A stretch of 64,000 nucleotides of DNA, from positions 70,515 through 134,514 of the forward strand of contig CABXWB010000002.1 in the NCBI GenBank assembly GCA_902515745.1, written 5' to 3'. The number at the start of each line of letters is the position of its first letter. Position 1 is the stretch's first letter. Below, in pieces: positions 53,510 to 62,982 of this stretch. This stretch comes from an uncultured Alphaproteobacteria bacterium (GTDB lineage: Bacteria > Pseudomonadota > Alphaproteobacteria > HIMB59 > GCA-002718135). The position numbers and the translations under genes were made by a program. Below the pieces are notes generated by a model. The model was given only the letters and a program-made list of their open reading frames with translations. It searched no databases and had not been told where the DNA came from.

Positions 53510-54458
53510 GACTTAAAACTTTGTTAAACAATTCCGAGTCAATATTTCCACCACAAATTAAACAGATTATATTCTTTCCTAAGTGTGATGTTAATTTTTC
53601 TTTAACAACCATTACACTTGTTGCTGCAGCGCCTTCAGATACAATTTTATGTTCTAAAAAGTTTATTCTAATTCCCTCAGCTATTTTTTCTTCACTTACT
53701 AAAACAAAGTCATCAACGTATTGTTGTACAATATTAAATGTAAATTTATTATCTAATCCAATACTACCTCCTAAACAATCAGCTAAAGTTTCAGTTTCCT
53801 CTACATCAACAGGTCTACCTTTTTTTAAACTTTCATACATTGAAGGGCCTCTTTCCATAGATACAGCAATAATTTTTGTGTCAGGTTTTTGAAGTTTTAT
53901 AGCTTGTGCTATTCCAGATATAAGACCGCCACCAGATGTTGGTATAATTACTGTATCAACTTCAGGAAATTCAGTAAGCATTTCAAGTCCAACTGTACCC
54001 TGACCTATAATAATGTCTTCATCATCAAAGGGATGAATTAATGGGATATTTTTTTCTTTCGCCATTTGTTTAGCATACAAATCAGCTTCATCACTATTCT
54101 TTCCAATAATTTCTACTTTTGCTCCTAATTTTTCAATAGCCTCTTTTCTATATTCTGGAACCATTGAAGACATGTATATTGTTGATTGAATGCCCAATAC
54201 CTTTGAAGCATAAGCAACTCCTTTGCCATGATTGCCTGTAGAAACTGCGATGACTCCTTTGCTTTTGTCATCTTGACTTAAAGAAAGAAGCTTATTAACC
54301 GCACCTCTTAACTTAAATGAACCAGTGATTTGAAAATTTTCTAACTTTAGTTTAACTTTATTACTTTTTGATAAGAAATTAGAATTAATTAATGGTGTAT
54401 AGTTAACATAAGGTAAAATTTTCTTATGTGCATCTTGTATTTGTTTAAGTGTAATCAA
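53496..54458 (-). CDS. eutB: Threonine dehydratase-like PLP enzyme, EutB-like
   Basis: This 320-residue fold-II PLP enzyme has Lys49 in TGSFKLRGAVN as Schiff-base lysine, VSTGNHGKGVAYA, PTSGGGLISGIA and the C-terminal CGGNID. Length and motifs match EutB (hydroxyectoine utilisation dehydratase) and the catabolic threonine/serine dehydratases; there is no regulatory ACT domain. It lies between the EutA-like and EutC-like genes in the order eutA-eutB-eutC. Its reaction on hydroxyectoine-type substrates is known from that pathway; here the substrate is uncertain. Confidence 0.85.
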   Translation of the reverse strand: MITLKQIQDAHKKILPYVNYTPLINSNFLSKSNKVKLKLENFQITGSFKLRGAVNKLLSLSQDDKSKGVIAVSTGNHGKGVAYASKVLGIQSTIYMSSMVPEYRKEAIEKLGAKVEIIGKNSDEADLYAKQMAKEKNIPLIHPFDDEDIIIGQGTVGLEMLTEFPEVDTVIIPTSGGGLISGIAQAIKLQKPDTKIIAVSMERGPSMYESLKKGRPVDVEETETLADCLGGSIGLDNKFTFNIVQQYVDDFVLVSEEKIAEGIRINFLEHKIVSEGAAATSVMVVKEKLTSHLGKNIICLICGGNIDSELFNKVLSHAHP

Positions 54459-54470
54459 TTTAAACCCTAT

Positions 54471-55226
54471 TTAATTTAATTTAAATAGGTTACCAAAACC
54501 ATCAATTTTTTTATTAATATTAGATAATCTTAATGAATCCCAAATAATAGCTTGATTACTTGAAATAATATCTGTGCCTAATTTTGACTCTAATTTTTCG
54601 ATAATATCAATTACTTTTAATGCAGTACAAGAAACAAAAATACTATCAACATCTGTTAAATCAATTGAGGAAATTGTTTGCATTAAACTATCATGAGTAA
54701 CTTTAGCAATTTCCGAGTCATAATTTAAATTAAACGAACTAAATGATTTAATTTCAAATCCACTATCAATTAAATATTCGTAAACTTTAACATTAACATC
54801 CTTCGGATAAGGGGTAAGAACAGCAATTTTTTTATGGTTAAGCAATTTAAGTGCTTTAACAGCTGCTGTAATTGGGGTCGTAATTAAAGCATCAGGTTTA
54901 GCTTTGAAAATTTCAGATCTTATTCTTTTTTCACCAATTTCAATAGTACCTGAAGTACATCCATACGCTACAACTTGTATTTTTTCATTTGGTAATATTT
55001 GTTTTGTTGTTTCTGTAAGATGATCAGCCATCCTCATATAATTTTCATGAGTTAGAGGATTTAAAAAAGGTATTCTATTAAAAAATAGATCAACTGGTAA
55101 ATTATGGCAAATTTTTCTAAAATCCTGTTCAATAGTAAAATCAGTTGATAAAGTAATTATACCAATTCTAGAAAAGTTTGTATCATGTAAATTGGCTTTT
55201 ACATTATTTTGATTAAAACTATCCAT
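54471..55226 (-). CDS. eutA: Asp/Glu racemase-superfamily protein, EutA/maleate isomerase-like
   Basis: This 251-residue protein has the two active-site cysteines of the aspartate/glutamate racemase superfamily: Cys90 in AYGCTSGT and Cys200 in FVSCTALK. RIGIITLSTDFTIEQD and the TTPITAAV segment match the maleate isomerase/EutA branch. EutA takes part with EutB and EutC in turning hydroxyectoine to ectoine. It starts within the stop codon of the amidinotransferase gene (one-base overlap) and precedes eutB by 12 bases, so it belongs to the same transcript. Confidence 0.82.
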   Translation of the reverse strand: MDSFNQNNVKANLHDTNFSRIGIITLSTDFTIEQDFRKICHNLPVDLFFNRIPFLNPLTHENYMRMADHLTETTKQILPNEKIQVVAYGCTSGTIEIGEKRIRSEIFKAKPDALITTPITAAVKALKLLNHKKIAVLTPYPKDVNVKVYEYLIDSGFEIKSFSSFNLNYDSEIAKVTHDSLMQTISSIDLTDVDSIFVSCTALKVIDIIEKLESKLGTDIISSNQAIIWDSLRLSNINKKIDGFGNLFKLN

Positions 55227-56329
55227 TATTGATTTGGAAAATAATCCTCACATCCACCTTCTCTATAAACATCAGTAGTGGCACAATGTAAACTACCACC
55301 AAACGCATAAACTTCTCTAAAAGGAACTGGAATAACCTCCAATCCAAAACTTTCCATTTGTCTAATCATTTTTTCTTCTGTTGCCTCGACGCATATAGTT
55401 TTAGGATCAATTATCAAAACGTTCATTGATAACCAGATTGATGAATAACACATAGGTGGTGGACTATTATGAATAGAAGGTGCTGCCTCATGAATTTCCC
55501 ATTTATTATCATCGAAAATTTTTCTTTGCTCTGAGGATATTTTTCTATTTGGATTAATAATTATAACTCCAGGTTTAATAGGAGTAAAACATGCATCAAT
55601 GTGAGTTGGAATTAAATCACCTGGTAAATTAATTTGATGAATGCGATGATCTGGATAATGTCTTCTTAACCAATCTAAACCACTTAAATTTGATGTAAAA
55701 TTGTTATGATAAAATAGATCTTTTCCAAAGCGTAAAATTTCTGCTGCATCAAAAAGTGGTTCTTTTTCTGTCAATATCATGTCTCTATTTTCGATTTTTT
55801 TATATCGTTCTTCTTCCGTTATGCCTTCAGGAAGATAATTAGACTTATAAGATTGATTTGTTAATCTTGGTTTAGGTGCCGACTCCCATCTCATATTTTT
55901 ATCTTCTGAATAATATTTTTCAAGTAGTGGTCTATAAGCAAGGTACTCAAACCATCTACATCTATAAGACATGGGCGCCTCTAGCATTTCATTTCCTACA
56001 GTGAGAATAACATCTCTAGGAGGCATACAACCAAACATACCATCATTAGACCAATCAGGTGTCTCGATACTCTGAGAAAAGTCAATAGGTGTTGGTCTAT
56101 CAACTTTTATATTTAGAGAATTTAATATTTTAACAAAGTTTTCTAATTGTATATTTGCTTTATCAATTGACTCCTTTGAACGTGGTCCGTAAGATCCTCC
56201 CATACCACTATCTTTACTAATTTTTGGTTCAAGCGCCGGTTCCATTGGAGGTATGTTGGCATTTTCAACTGCTCCAACTATAACATGTTTTAATGAATCC
56301 CATTCATTCCAAGAATTAACTATTGTCAT
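55226..56329 (-). CDS. Amidinotransferase (arginine:glycine amidinotransferase-like)
   Basis: This 367-residue enzyme resembles glycine/inosamine amidinotransferases: an N-terminal NSWNEWDSLKHVIVG, HIDACFTPIKPG with Asp/His of the catalytic site, and the nucleophilic Cys349 in GGSLHCATTDVYR near the C terminus. It would move the amidino group of arginine to an amine, releasing ornithine. It is the first gene of the minus-strand array that continues with EutA, EutB, EutC, a PLP enzyme and an M20 hydrolase, and shares a 42-base divergent region with gabD. In animals AGAT makes creatine precursor; the bacterial acceptor here is unknown. Confidence 0.88.
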   Translation of the reverse strand: MTIVNSWNEWDSLKHVIVGAVENANIPPMEPALEPKISKDSGMGGSYGPRSKESIDKANIQLENFVKILNSLNIKVDRPTPIDFSQSIETPDWSNDGMFGCMPPRDVILTVGNEMLEAPMSYRCRWFEYLAYRPLLEKYYSEDKNMRWESAPKPRLTNQSYKSNYLPEGITEEERYKKIENRDMILTEKEPLFDAAEILRFGKDLFYHNNFTSNLSGLDWLRRHYPDHRIHQINLPGDLIPTHIDACFTPIKPGVIIINPNRKISSEQRKIFDDNKWEIHEAAPSIHNSPPPMCYSSIWLSMNVLIIDPKTICVEATEEKMIRQMESFGLEVIPVPFREVYAFGGSLHCATTDVYREGGCEDYFPNQ

Positions 56330-56371
56330 TATATTTTCCTTAATTTAAACTATGCATTATAATTAAAATAT

Positions 56372-57823
56372 ATGGAATTAAATAACAAATCACTCTTTAA
56401 ACAAAAATGTTTTATAAATGGGGAATGGGTTGACAGTTCTTCAGGTCAAACTCTTGAGGTAAATAATCCAGCCTCTCTTGAAATTATTGGCAACGTCCCA
56501 AAATGCTCAGTTTCAGAAACTAAAAAAGCTGTAGATGATGCTAATACTGCTTTCCAAACTTGGAAAGAAACTACTGCGAAAGATAGATCAGTTATTCTTA
56601 AAAAATGGGGTGAGCTAATTACAGAAAATGCAGATGATTTAGCTAAAATCATGACTATTGAACAGGGTAAACCTCTAGCTGAATCAAAGGGTGAAATACT
56701 AATGGGTGCTTCATATATTGAATTCTATGCTGAAGAAGCAAAAAGAGTGTATGGTGATATAGTTCCTGATCCAAGACCTGGAAAAAGAATTGTAATAATT
56801 AAACAACCTGTCGGTGTTGTTGGAGCAATAACTCCATGGAATTTTCCAAACTCAATGATCACAAGAAAATGCGCAGCTGCTCTAGCAGTTGGTTGTACTA
56901 CTGTTGTTAAACCAGCTAGCCAAACACCCTATTCAGCACTAGCCGTTGCAGTACTTGCTAAAGAAGCGGGTTTTCCAGATGGTGTATTTAATGTAATCAC
57001 TGGATCGGCAAGTGAGATTGGTAAAGAGCTAACAAGTAATCCAATTGTAAGAAAAATTTCTTTTACAGGATCTACGGAAGTTGGAAAAATACTTTTAGAG
57101 CAAAGTGCCTCAACAGTAAAAAAAGTCTCTATGGAACTTGGTGGTCATGCACCCTTTATTGTTTTCGATGATGCAGATATGGATGAAGCTGTTGCAGGCG
57201 CACTTCAAAGTAAGTTTAGAAATAGTGGTCAAACATGTATTTGTTCAAATAGAATATTTGTCCATGAAAATGTTTATAATGAATTCCTAGAAAAATTTAC
57301 GAATGAAGTCAGTAAAATAACAGTGGGAAATGGACTTGAAGACGGAATTGTATCTGGCCCTTTAATTGATCAATCCTCTTTAGAAAAAGTAATTGATCAT
57401 GTACAAGACGCAGTGAATACAGGAGCAAAAATAGCAATTGGTGGAGATGTACATTCGCTTGGTGGTAATTTCTATCAACCAACTGTTCTCTCAAATGTAT
57501 CTTCAAAGGCAAAAATTACTTTTGAAGAAACATTCGGACCCGTTGCTCCTCTTTACAAATTTGCTAGTGATGATGAGGTGATTAAAATGGCTAATGATAC
57601 ACCATATGGATTAGCTTCATATTTTTATTCAAGAGACATAGGAAGAATATGGAGAGTTGCTGAAGCACTTGAATATGGAATTGTATCTATCAACAATGGA
57701 CTACCAACAATTGCGGAAGTTCCTTTTGGAGGTGTAAAAGAATCAGGAATGGGTAGAGAAGGTTCTCGTTATGGCCTTGATGACTATTTAACTATAAAAT
57801 ATATTTCAATGGGTGGTATTTAA
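56372..57823 (+). CDS. gabD: Succinate-semialdehyde dehydrogenase
   Basis: This 483-residue ALDH has ITPWNFPNSMITRK, KPASQTP, the base Glu255 in SMELGGHAPFI and Cys289 in SGQTCICSNR, the GabD pattern (the second Cys two residues on is a known feature). It oxidises succinate semialdehyde to succinate, the last step from GABA, putrescine and arginine-derived 4-aminobutyrate. It is divergent from the amidinotransferase array and so could drain a four-carbon product of that pathway. TATAAT at 56358-56363 lies only nine bases before the ATG, so the message may be almost leaderless. Confidence 0.9.
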   Translation: MELNNKSLFKQKCFINGEWVDSSSGQTLEVNNPASLEIIGNVPKCSVSETKKAVDDANTAFQTWKETTAKDRSVILKKWGELITENADDLAKIMTIEQGKPLAESKGEILMGASYIEFYAEEAKRVYGDIVPDPRPGKRIVIIKQPVGVVGAITPWNFPNSMITRKCAAALAVGCTTVVKPASQTPYSALAVAVLAKEAGFPDGVFNVITGSASEIGKELTSNPIVRKISFTGSTEVGKILLEQSASTVKKVSMELGGHAPFIVFDDADMDEAVAGALQSKFRNSGQTCICSNRIFVHENVYNEFLEKFTNEVSKITVGNGLEDGIVSGPLIDQSSLEKVIDHVQDAVNTGAKIAIGGDVHSLGGNFYQPTVLSNVSSKAKITFEETFGPVAPLYKFASDDEVIKMANDTPYGLASYFYSRDIGRIWRVAEALEYGIVSINNGLPTIAEVPFGGVKESGMGREGSRYGLDDYLTIKYISMGGI

Positions 57824-58710
57824 GAAAGCCAAGCAGCCCCTCTTACGCCACTAGAGTCACCATGAATATTTTTTATAACTTTAGTGTGAAGCGTATCTGT
57901 AAAAACATATTTTTTTAGAGCATCATTTATATTTTCGTAAATAAAATCGATGTTTGACATACCTCCACCCAAAACAATCACATCTGGATCAAGAATATTA
58001 CAAACTAGAGATAAGCCTCTTGCTAAATGATCGACATATTGATTTAGTGCAAAGATACTATCTTTTTCTTTATTATTAAAACCATCTAATATTTGATGTG
58101 AATTATAATTTTTATTGCAACGTAAATTATAGACAGATGAAAATCCTGGTCCAGATATATAGGTCTCTAAGCACCCATCTTTTCCACAATAACATTTTTT
58201 AACATATTTTTTTTCATCTTCTGTTCTACTGGGCAAAACTATGTGTCCCCACTCTCCGCTTATGCTATTACGACCTCTTATTACTTTTTGATTGATGCTG
58301 ATACCACCGCCTACACCAGTTCCTATTATGACTCCAAAAACAACTTCAAACCCTTTACCAGCTCCATCTACTGCTTCAGAAAGAGTAAAACAATTAGCAT
58401 CATTTTCCAAATTCACATTTCTACTTAAAATTTTATCTAAATCTTGCTTAAAAGGTTTGCCATTTAACCATATAGAATTAGCATTTTTGATTAAAGCTGT
58501 ATCATTTGATATAGCTCCTGGCATTCCCATACCAACAGATTCTGCTTTGCCGTGTTTATCTTCAAAATGATTTATAATGGATAGTATTCCCTTAATTGTT
58601 CCATCATAACTTTTTTCAGTATTAATTCTTTTTCTATCTATTTCAGTTCCATTTGGATCTAGAAGAATACCCTCAGTTTTGGTACCGCCTACATCAATAC
58701 CGATTTTCAT
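57820..58710 (-). CDS. ROK-family sugar kinase (N-acetylglucosamine kinase-like)
   Basis: This 296-residue protein has GIDVGGTKTEG (ATP phosphate loop) at the N terminus, GMGMPGA, LENDANCF with the catalytic Asp, GVIIGTGVGGGI, GEWGH and the ROK zinc motif CYCGKDGCLETYISGPG. This is close to NagK/fructokinase-type ROK kinases and suits GlcNAc phosphorylation for NagA. It is, however, 33 kb from nagA. It overlaps gabD at the 3' end by four bases (convergent) and is followed upstream by bioY (six-base gap). GlcNAc, ManNAc, glucose or fructose are all possible substrates. Confidence 0.83.
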   Translation of the reverse strand: MKIGIDVGGTKTEGILLDPNGTEIDRKRINTEKSYDGTIKGILSIINHFEDKHGKAESVGMGMPGAISNDTALIKNANSIWLNGKPFKQDLDKILSRNVNLENDANCFTLSEAVDGAGKGFEVVFGVIIGTGVGGGISINQKVIRGRNSISGEWGHIVLPSRTEDEKKYVKKCYCGKDGCLETYISGPGFSSVYNLRCNKNYNSHQILDGFNNKEKDSIFALNQYVDHLARGLSLVCNILDPDVIVLGGGMSNIDFIYENINDALKKYVFTDTLHTKVIKNIHGDSSGVRGAAWLS

Positions 58711-58716
58711 TAATTA

Positions 58717-59283
58717 TTATTTTGTAATAATTTTGTGTAAAGTTGGGATCAAAGCAACTGCTAATGCAATTTTAAACAATTCACTTGGAATAAATGGTAA
58801 AAGACCAGCGGCTACTGCTTTTTCGAAACCAATAATATAACCAAGATAGATGATGCCAAATGAAAAAATAATAGTAGAACCAATTAATAGAGATACCGTA
58901 GCTTTAAAATATGTTTTACTAAAACCTAAATTTGCTAAATAACTTATAACGATAGATGCAAATAACATGCCATAAAGATATCCTGCTGTTGGTCCAACTA
59001 AATAAGCAACTCCTCCACCGGCTGCAAAAACAGGAAGCCCTATGGCTCCTTGAAAAAGATAAAATGCAACTGTGGCAAAAGATAATCTTACACTATATGT
59101 CATTCCTATTAAGAATATAACAAAAGTCTGCATTGTCATTGGCACTGGCCAAAATGGTACTTGAACTTTAGCAGAAATCGCTAGTAAAATTGAACCAAAT
59201 AACATCAAAGTTATTATAAGAAAATTTGAATTTATATTTTCAAAATTTTTTAGTTTGTGTATTAAAATTCTATTTTCGTGCAT
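58717..59283 (-). CDS. bioY: Biotin transporter substrate-binding membrane protein
   Basis: This 188-residue membrane protein has the BioY core: AKVQVPFWPVPMTMQT, YLFQGAIGLPVFAAGGG and VGPTAGYLYGM in about six membrane segments. BioY is the S-component that binds biotin, working alone or with an energy-coupling (ECF) module. No bio synthesis gene is in the window; a streamlined organism living on external biotin is plausible. It is on the same strand as the ROK kinase, gshB and gshA with gaps of 6 and 23 bases. Confidence 0.93.
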   Translation of the reverse strand: MHENRILIHKLKNFENINSNFLIITLMLFGSILLAISAKVQVPFWPVPMTMQTFVIFLIGMTYSVRLSFATVAFYLFQGAIGLPVFAAGGGVAYLVGPTAGYLYGMLFASIVISYLANLGFSKTYFKATVSLLIGSTIIFSFGIIYLGYIIGFEKAVAAGLLPFIPSELFKIALAVALIPTLHKIITK

Positions 59284-59306
59284 ATGTTTTCCTTTAAATA
59301 CTATAA

Positions 59307-60245
59307 TTAAACTAATTTATATTTTGCTTCAAGCTTATCCCAAAAATCTTTCTCTAATTTTACGTTGTTTAATGCATTAATTTGCTTCAATCCTGTAGGT
59401 GAAGTTACATTAATTTCTGTTAAATAATTTCCAATTATATCAATTCCAACAAAAAACAGATTGTGCTCTTTTAATTTCGGTCCTAAATTTTCGATGATTT
59501 CTTTGTCTCTATAAACTAAGTCAGTTTTACTTGCCTTACCACCAGCATGAAAATTTGCCTTTAAATTACCTTCTTGGGGTATTCTAGCAACTGAACCAAA
59601 ATATTCTCCATCGAAAAAAATGATTCTCCTGTCTCCATACTCTATCTCATTGATAAATTTTTGGACCATTATAGGCAGGTGTAAATATTCCTCTAATATT
59701 TCAGAATTGAAATTACTTTTATCAAATCTATGTATGCCCTCTCCTCCATTGCCATAAAGTGGTTTGGTTATAATATCTACTTCTTTATCTAAAAATTCTT
59801 CAATAACTTTTAAATCTTTTGTTACTAATGTAGGTGGCATAAATTCTTTAAAATTAAATGTAAATAATTTTTCAGTAGAATTTCTAACTGCTGTTGGATC
59901 ATTCACAACAATTGTTGAAGATGGAAGTAAGTCCAAAATATAAGTCGATGTGATATAATTCATATCAAAAGGAGGATCTTGTCTTAAAAAAACAAATTGA
60001 AAATCTTCTAAATTGGCAATTATTTTATTAGATTTAAAATTGAAATAATTTTTTTCATCTAGCAATAACTCTAAATAATATCCAGATGCTTGAACAGAAT
60101 TCTCTTTAATGAATAAATCTTTTGGATTGTAATAAAAAATATCATAATCTCTTTCTTGTCCCTCATAGCCTATTAAAAAAGATGTATCGAATTCGTAATC
60201 AATTGTTTCAATACTATCCATTTGTATTGCAATACTTTTTTTCAT
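59307..60245 (-). CDS. gshB: Glutathione synthetase
   Basis: This 312-residue ATP-grasp enzyme has VFLRQDPPFDMNYI, VVNDPTAVRNSTEKLF, KPLYGNGGEGI and YGDRRIIFFDGEYFGSVARIP, all conserved in bacterial GshB. It adds glycine to gamma-glutamylcysteine to make glutathione. Its start overlaps the gshA stop by one base, so the two glutathione enzymes are translated together. Confidence 0.95.
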   Translation of the reverse strand: MKKSIAIQMDSIETIDYEFDTSFLIGYEGQERDYDIFYYNPKDLFIKENSVQASGYYLELLLDEKNYFNFKSNKIIANLEDFQFVFLRQDPPFDMNYITSTYILDLLPSSTIVVNDPTAVRNSTEKLFTFNFKEFMPPTLVTKDLKVIEEFLDKEVDIITKPLYGNGGEGIHRFDKSNFNSEILEEYLHLPIMVQKFINEIEYGDRRIIFFDGEYFGSVARIPQEGNLKANFHAGGKASKTDLVYRDKEIIENLGPKLKEHNLFFVGIDIIGNYLTEINVTSPTGLKQINALNNVKLEKDFWDKLEAKYKLV

Positions 60246-61585
60246 TAGAAAATTTGTTCCTCGTATAATTTATTAATATTTTTTCTCCATTCATTATTAT
60301 ATTTATTGATTAATAAATCAGCCGGTGAATGACCATTTGATAAATTTTGTTCTAAATCTTTTAGATAAAATGTTTCATTATATTTTTCATTTTTAACTAG
60401 AATATTTCTTTTTTCTAAACCTGATTTTGAAATTTCAAATAATGTTTGTGCAATATCTAACAGAATGCCATTTTTGAATTTGGTTTGCAGACCTTCTGTT
60501 GGTACTAAACTATTTATCAAATTTCTATCATTTTGAGTCCAGCCCTCAACTATTTGATTTGTTTTATCAATAGATTCTTCGTTATATAAAATACCAATCC
60601 AAAAAGCAGGTTGAGAACATATTAAATCCCATGAACATGCATCCATGGAACGAATTTCTAAGAATTGCTTTAATCTAACTTGAGGAAATAAAGTTGATAA
60701 ATGGTTTATCCAATCTTCAATAGTGGTTTCAACGTGCAAATCTTTAGAGATTTTATTATTCATAAAATCTCTAAAAGTATAATTGGTCATATCTATATAT
60801 TTATGATTTCTAACTACAAAATACATTGGCACATCAAGAGCATACTCAGCATATTTTTCAAAATTAAAATCTTTATCAAAAACAAATGGTAATAAACCTG
60901 TTCTATCTTTATCTGTGTGATGCCAAAAATGAGATCTTAAACTCTTATATTTAGAAACTTTTTTTTGATCAAAGGGTGAGTTAGCAAATATTGCAGTTGC
61001 AATTCCTTCAAGATTTAACATCAATCGAAACTTAGAAATCATATCTTCTTCAGAATGATAATCCAAATTTACTTGGTTTGTGCAAGTACGTTTCATCATA
61101 TGATGTCCTAAAGTACCTACTTTGGGCATATATTTTTTCATTATGGAGTATCTTTGTTTTGGCATCCAGGGTAATTCATCTATGGATAAGCTAGGTTCCA
61201 CGCCTAAGCCCAATAATATAAAATTAAATTCTTCACCAATTTCTTTTAACTCTTTTAAATGTCTATTTGTTTCTATGCAGGTTTGATGAATATTTTTTAA
61301 TTGAGCTCCAGATAATTCAATCTGACCACCTGGTTCTAAAGTTATACTTTCACCAAATCTTTCTAGAGCAATTATAGTAGTATTTTTATCATCATACTTT
61401 GGTTTCCATCCTTTATTTACAAATTTTAAAAGAATATCCTTTATACCATTTGACTCTTCATAAGATAATTGGTGTAAACTGTTTTTTTTTAGAACAAATT
61501 TCTCATGTTCTACTCCTATTCGTAAATCATTCTTATCTTTAATCCCTTTATAAAAGTAGTCTATTAGATCGTTTTTTTTTAGCAT
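60245..61585 (-). CDS. gshA: Glutamate-cysteine ligase, plant/alphaproteobacterial type
   Basis: This 446-residue enzyme belongs to the GCS2 branch shared by alphaproteobacteria and plants: RIGVEHEKFVL, LEPGGQIELSGA, HHMMKRTCTNQVNLDY and RSHFWHHTDKDRTG. It joins glutamate and cysteine, the first step of glutathione synthesis. The type of GshA is one of the better taxonomic hints in the window. It is coupled to gshB by a one-base overlap and lies 23 bases after mgtE on the same strand. Confidence 0.94.
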   Translation of the reverse strand: MLKKNDLIDYFYKGIKDKNDLRIGVEHEKFVLKKNSLHQLSYEESNGIKDILLKFVNKGWKPKYDDKNTTIIALERFGESITLEPGGQIELSGAQLKNIHQTCIETNRHLKELKEIGEEFNFILLGLGVEPSLSIDELPWMPKQRYSIMKKYMPKVGTLGHHMMKRTCTNQVNLDYHSEEDMISKFRLMLNLEGIATAIFANSPFDQKKVSKYKSLRSHFWHHTDKDRTGLLPFVFDKDFNFEKYAEYALDVPMYFVVRNHKYIDMTNYTFRDFMNNKISKDLHVETTIEDWINHLSTLFPQVRLKQFLEIRSMDACSWDLICSQPAFWIGILYNEESIDKTNQIVEGWTQNDRNLINSLVPTEGLQTKFKNGILLDIAQTLFEISKSGLEKRNILVKNEKYNETFYLKDLEQNLSNGHSPADLLINKYNNEWRKNINKLYEEQIF

Positions 61586-61608
61586 TGCTTTGTCATAAAT
61601 AGGCCAGA

Positions 61609-62976
61609 TTATATTAAAAATAAAGTCGCTAATCCAAGAAAAGATAGAAAACCAAAAACATCTGTTATTGTACTTAAAATAACTGCAGATGCTAAAGCGG
61701 GATCAATTTTCATCTTATCTAAAAGTAACGGAATTACAATTCCAGAAAAACCAGCGATTAGTAAATTTAGTATCATGGCAAGACCTATTATTAAACCTAA
61801 AAGCAAATTATCAAACCAATAAATAGAAATCAAAGATATTATAATAGCGAATATGATGCCATTTATACCGCCAATAAGAGTCTCTTTAGTTATAATTTTT
61901 AGAGCATTGCTAGCTGTTAATTCTTTCACAGCAATAGCTCTCACTGCAACTGTTAAAGTTTGAGTGCCAGCATTAGCACCCATTGAAGCTACTATTGGCA
62001 TTAAAATAGCTAACGCTATTACTTTTTCTATAGCAGCTTCAAACAAACCTATAACTATTGAAGCTACTACTGCTGTCATTAAATTTACAATTAACCACGA
62101 AATTCTTGATTTTGTTGTAGAAATAATTGACTCATATAAATCTGTATGATCAACACCTCCAAGTTTTAAAATATCTTCCTCTCTTTCTTCTTCTATAACC
62201 TCAACAACATCATCAACTGTGATAGATCCAATAATTTTTTTTCGATTATTGATAACAGGAGCACTGACCAAACCGTATTTATTAAATAATAAGGCTACAT
62301 CTTCCTGATCTGCATTTACATCAATTAATCTTAATTCTTTATTTGTTATTGAGTTAAGTTCTACTTCTCTTTTTGAACCCATTAACCTTCCTAATGGAAC
62401 AACACCTTTTGCTTCTTGGTTATTATTAATTAAATAAATATCATAGAAATCTTCAGGTAGTTTCGCTTTATTGTTTCTCAAATAATCAATTGCTTGACCA
62501 ACATTCCATGATTGATTAACGGCAACAAATTGTCTTTGCATTAATCTTCCAGCAGAATCTTCAGGATATTTTAATCCTTCTTCAACCAATGTTCGTTCTT
62601 CCTTATCTAAATTTTCTAAGAATATAGTCTGATCTTTTTCTTCTAAATCTTCTGCTAAGTCGACAACATCATCAGTATCTAGACTTTTAGCATTATTAGC
62701 TAATTGTTTTATATCCAAAGTTTCTATTATTTCTTCTCTAACACTATCATTTAAATAAGTTAATATTTCAGGATCAAAATCTCTATCAATTATATTTAAA
62801 AGACTTAGTCGTAAAACTGGATCTAAGTTTTGAAGAATATCTGCAATATCAGCATTATGAATATCTTTTAAATAAGATAAAACATTATCATATTTATAAT
62901 TTTCTAAATAATCAGATACTAGTTCAACAGGTTTGGATAAAGAATCCTGATTTTTTTTAATAATAATTTCTTCCAT
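61609..62976 (-). CDS. mgtE: Magnesium transporter MgtE
   Basis: This 455-residue protein has the MgtE layout: a helical N domain (about 20-125), a CBS pair (about 130-260, including APVINNRKKIIGSITVDDV), then five membrane segments with the pore motif GANAGTQTLTVAVRAIA. It is a Mg2+-gated Mg2+ channel. I place its start at the ATG 62976, only six bases after the end of the tRNA-Leu gene, because a longer frame from 63012 would lie inside the tRNA. No Shine-Dalgarno fits in that space, so the 5' end of the message may be made by tRNA processing. Confidence 0.92.
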   Translation of the reverse strand: MEEIIIKKNQDSLSKPVELVSDYLENYKYDNVLSYLKDIHNADIADILQNLDPVLRLSLLNIIDRDFDPEILTYLNDSVREEIIETLDIKQLANNAKSLDTDDVVDLAEDLEEKDQTIFLENLDKEERTLVEEGLKYPEDSAGRLMQRQFVAVNQSWNVGQAIDYLRNNKAKLPEDFYDIYLINNNQEAKGVVPLGRLMGSKREVELNSITNKELRLIDVNADQEDVALLFNKYGLVSAPVINNRKKIIGSITVDDVVEVIEEEREEDILKLGGVDHTDLYESIISTTKSRISWLIVNLMTAVVASIVIGLFEAAIEKVIALAILMPIVASMGANAGTQTLTVAVRAIAVKELTASNALKIITKETLIGGINGIIFAIIISLISIYWFDNLLLGLIIGLAMILNLLIAGFSGIVIPLLLDKMKIDPALASAVILSTITDVFGFLSFLGLATLFLI

Positions 62977-62982
62977 ATAAGT

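Noticed and set aside
53521-53892. Plus-strand open frame of 123 codons opposite eutB
   Set aside because: Antisense shadow of a conserved PLP enzyme; composition is typical of complement of a coding strand.
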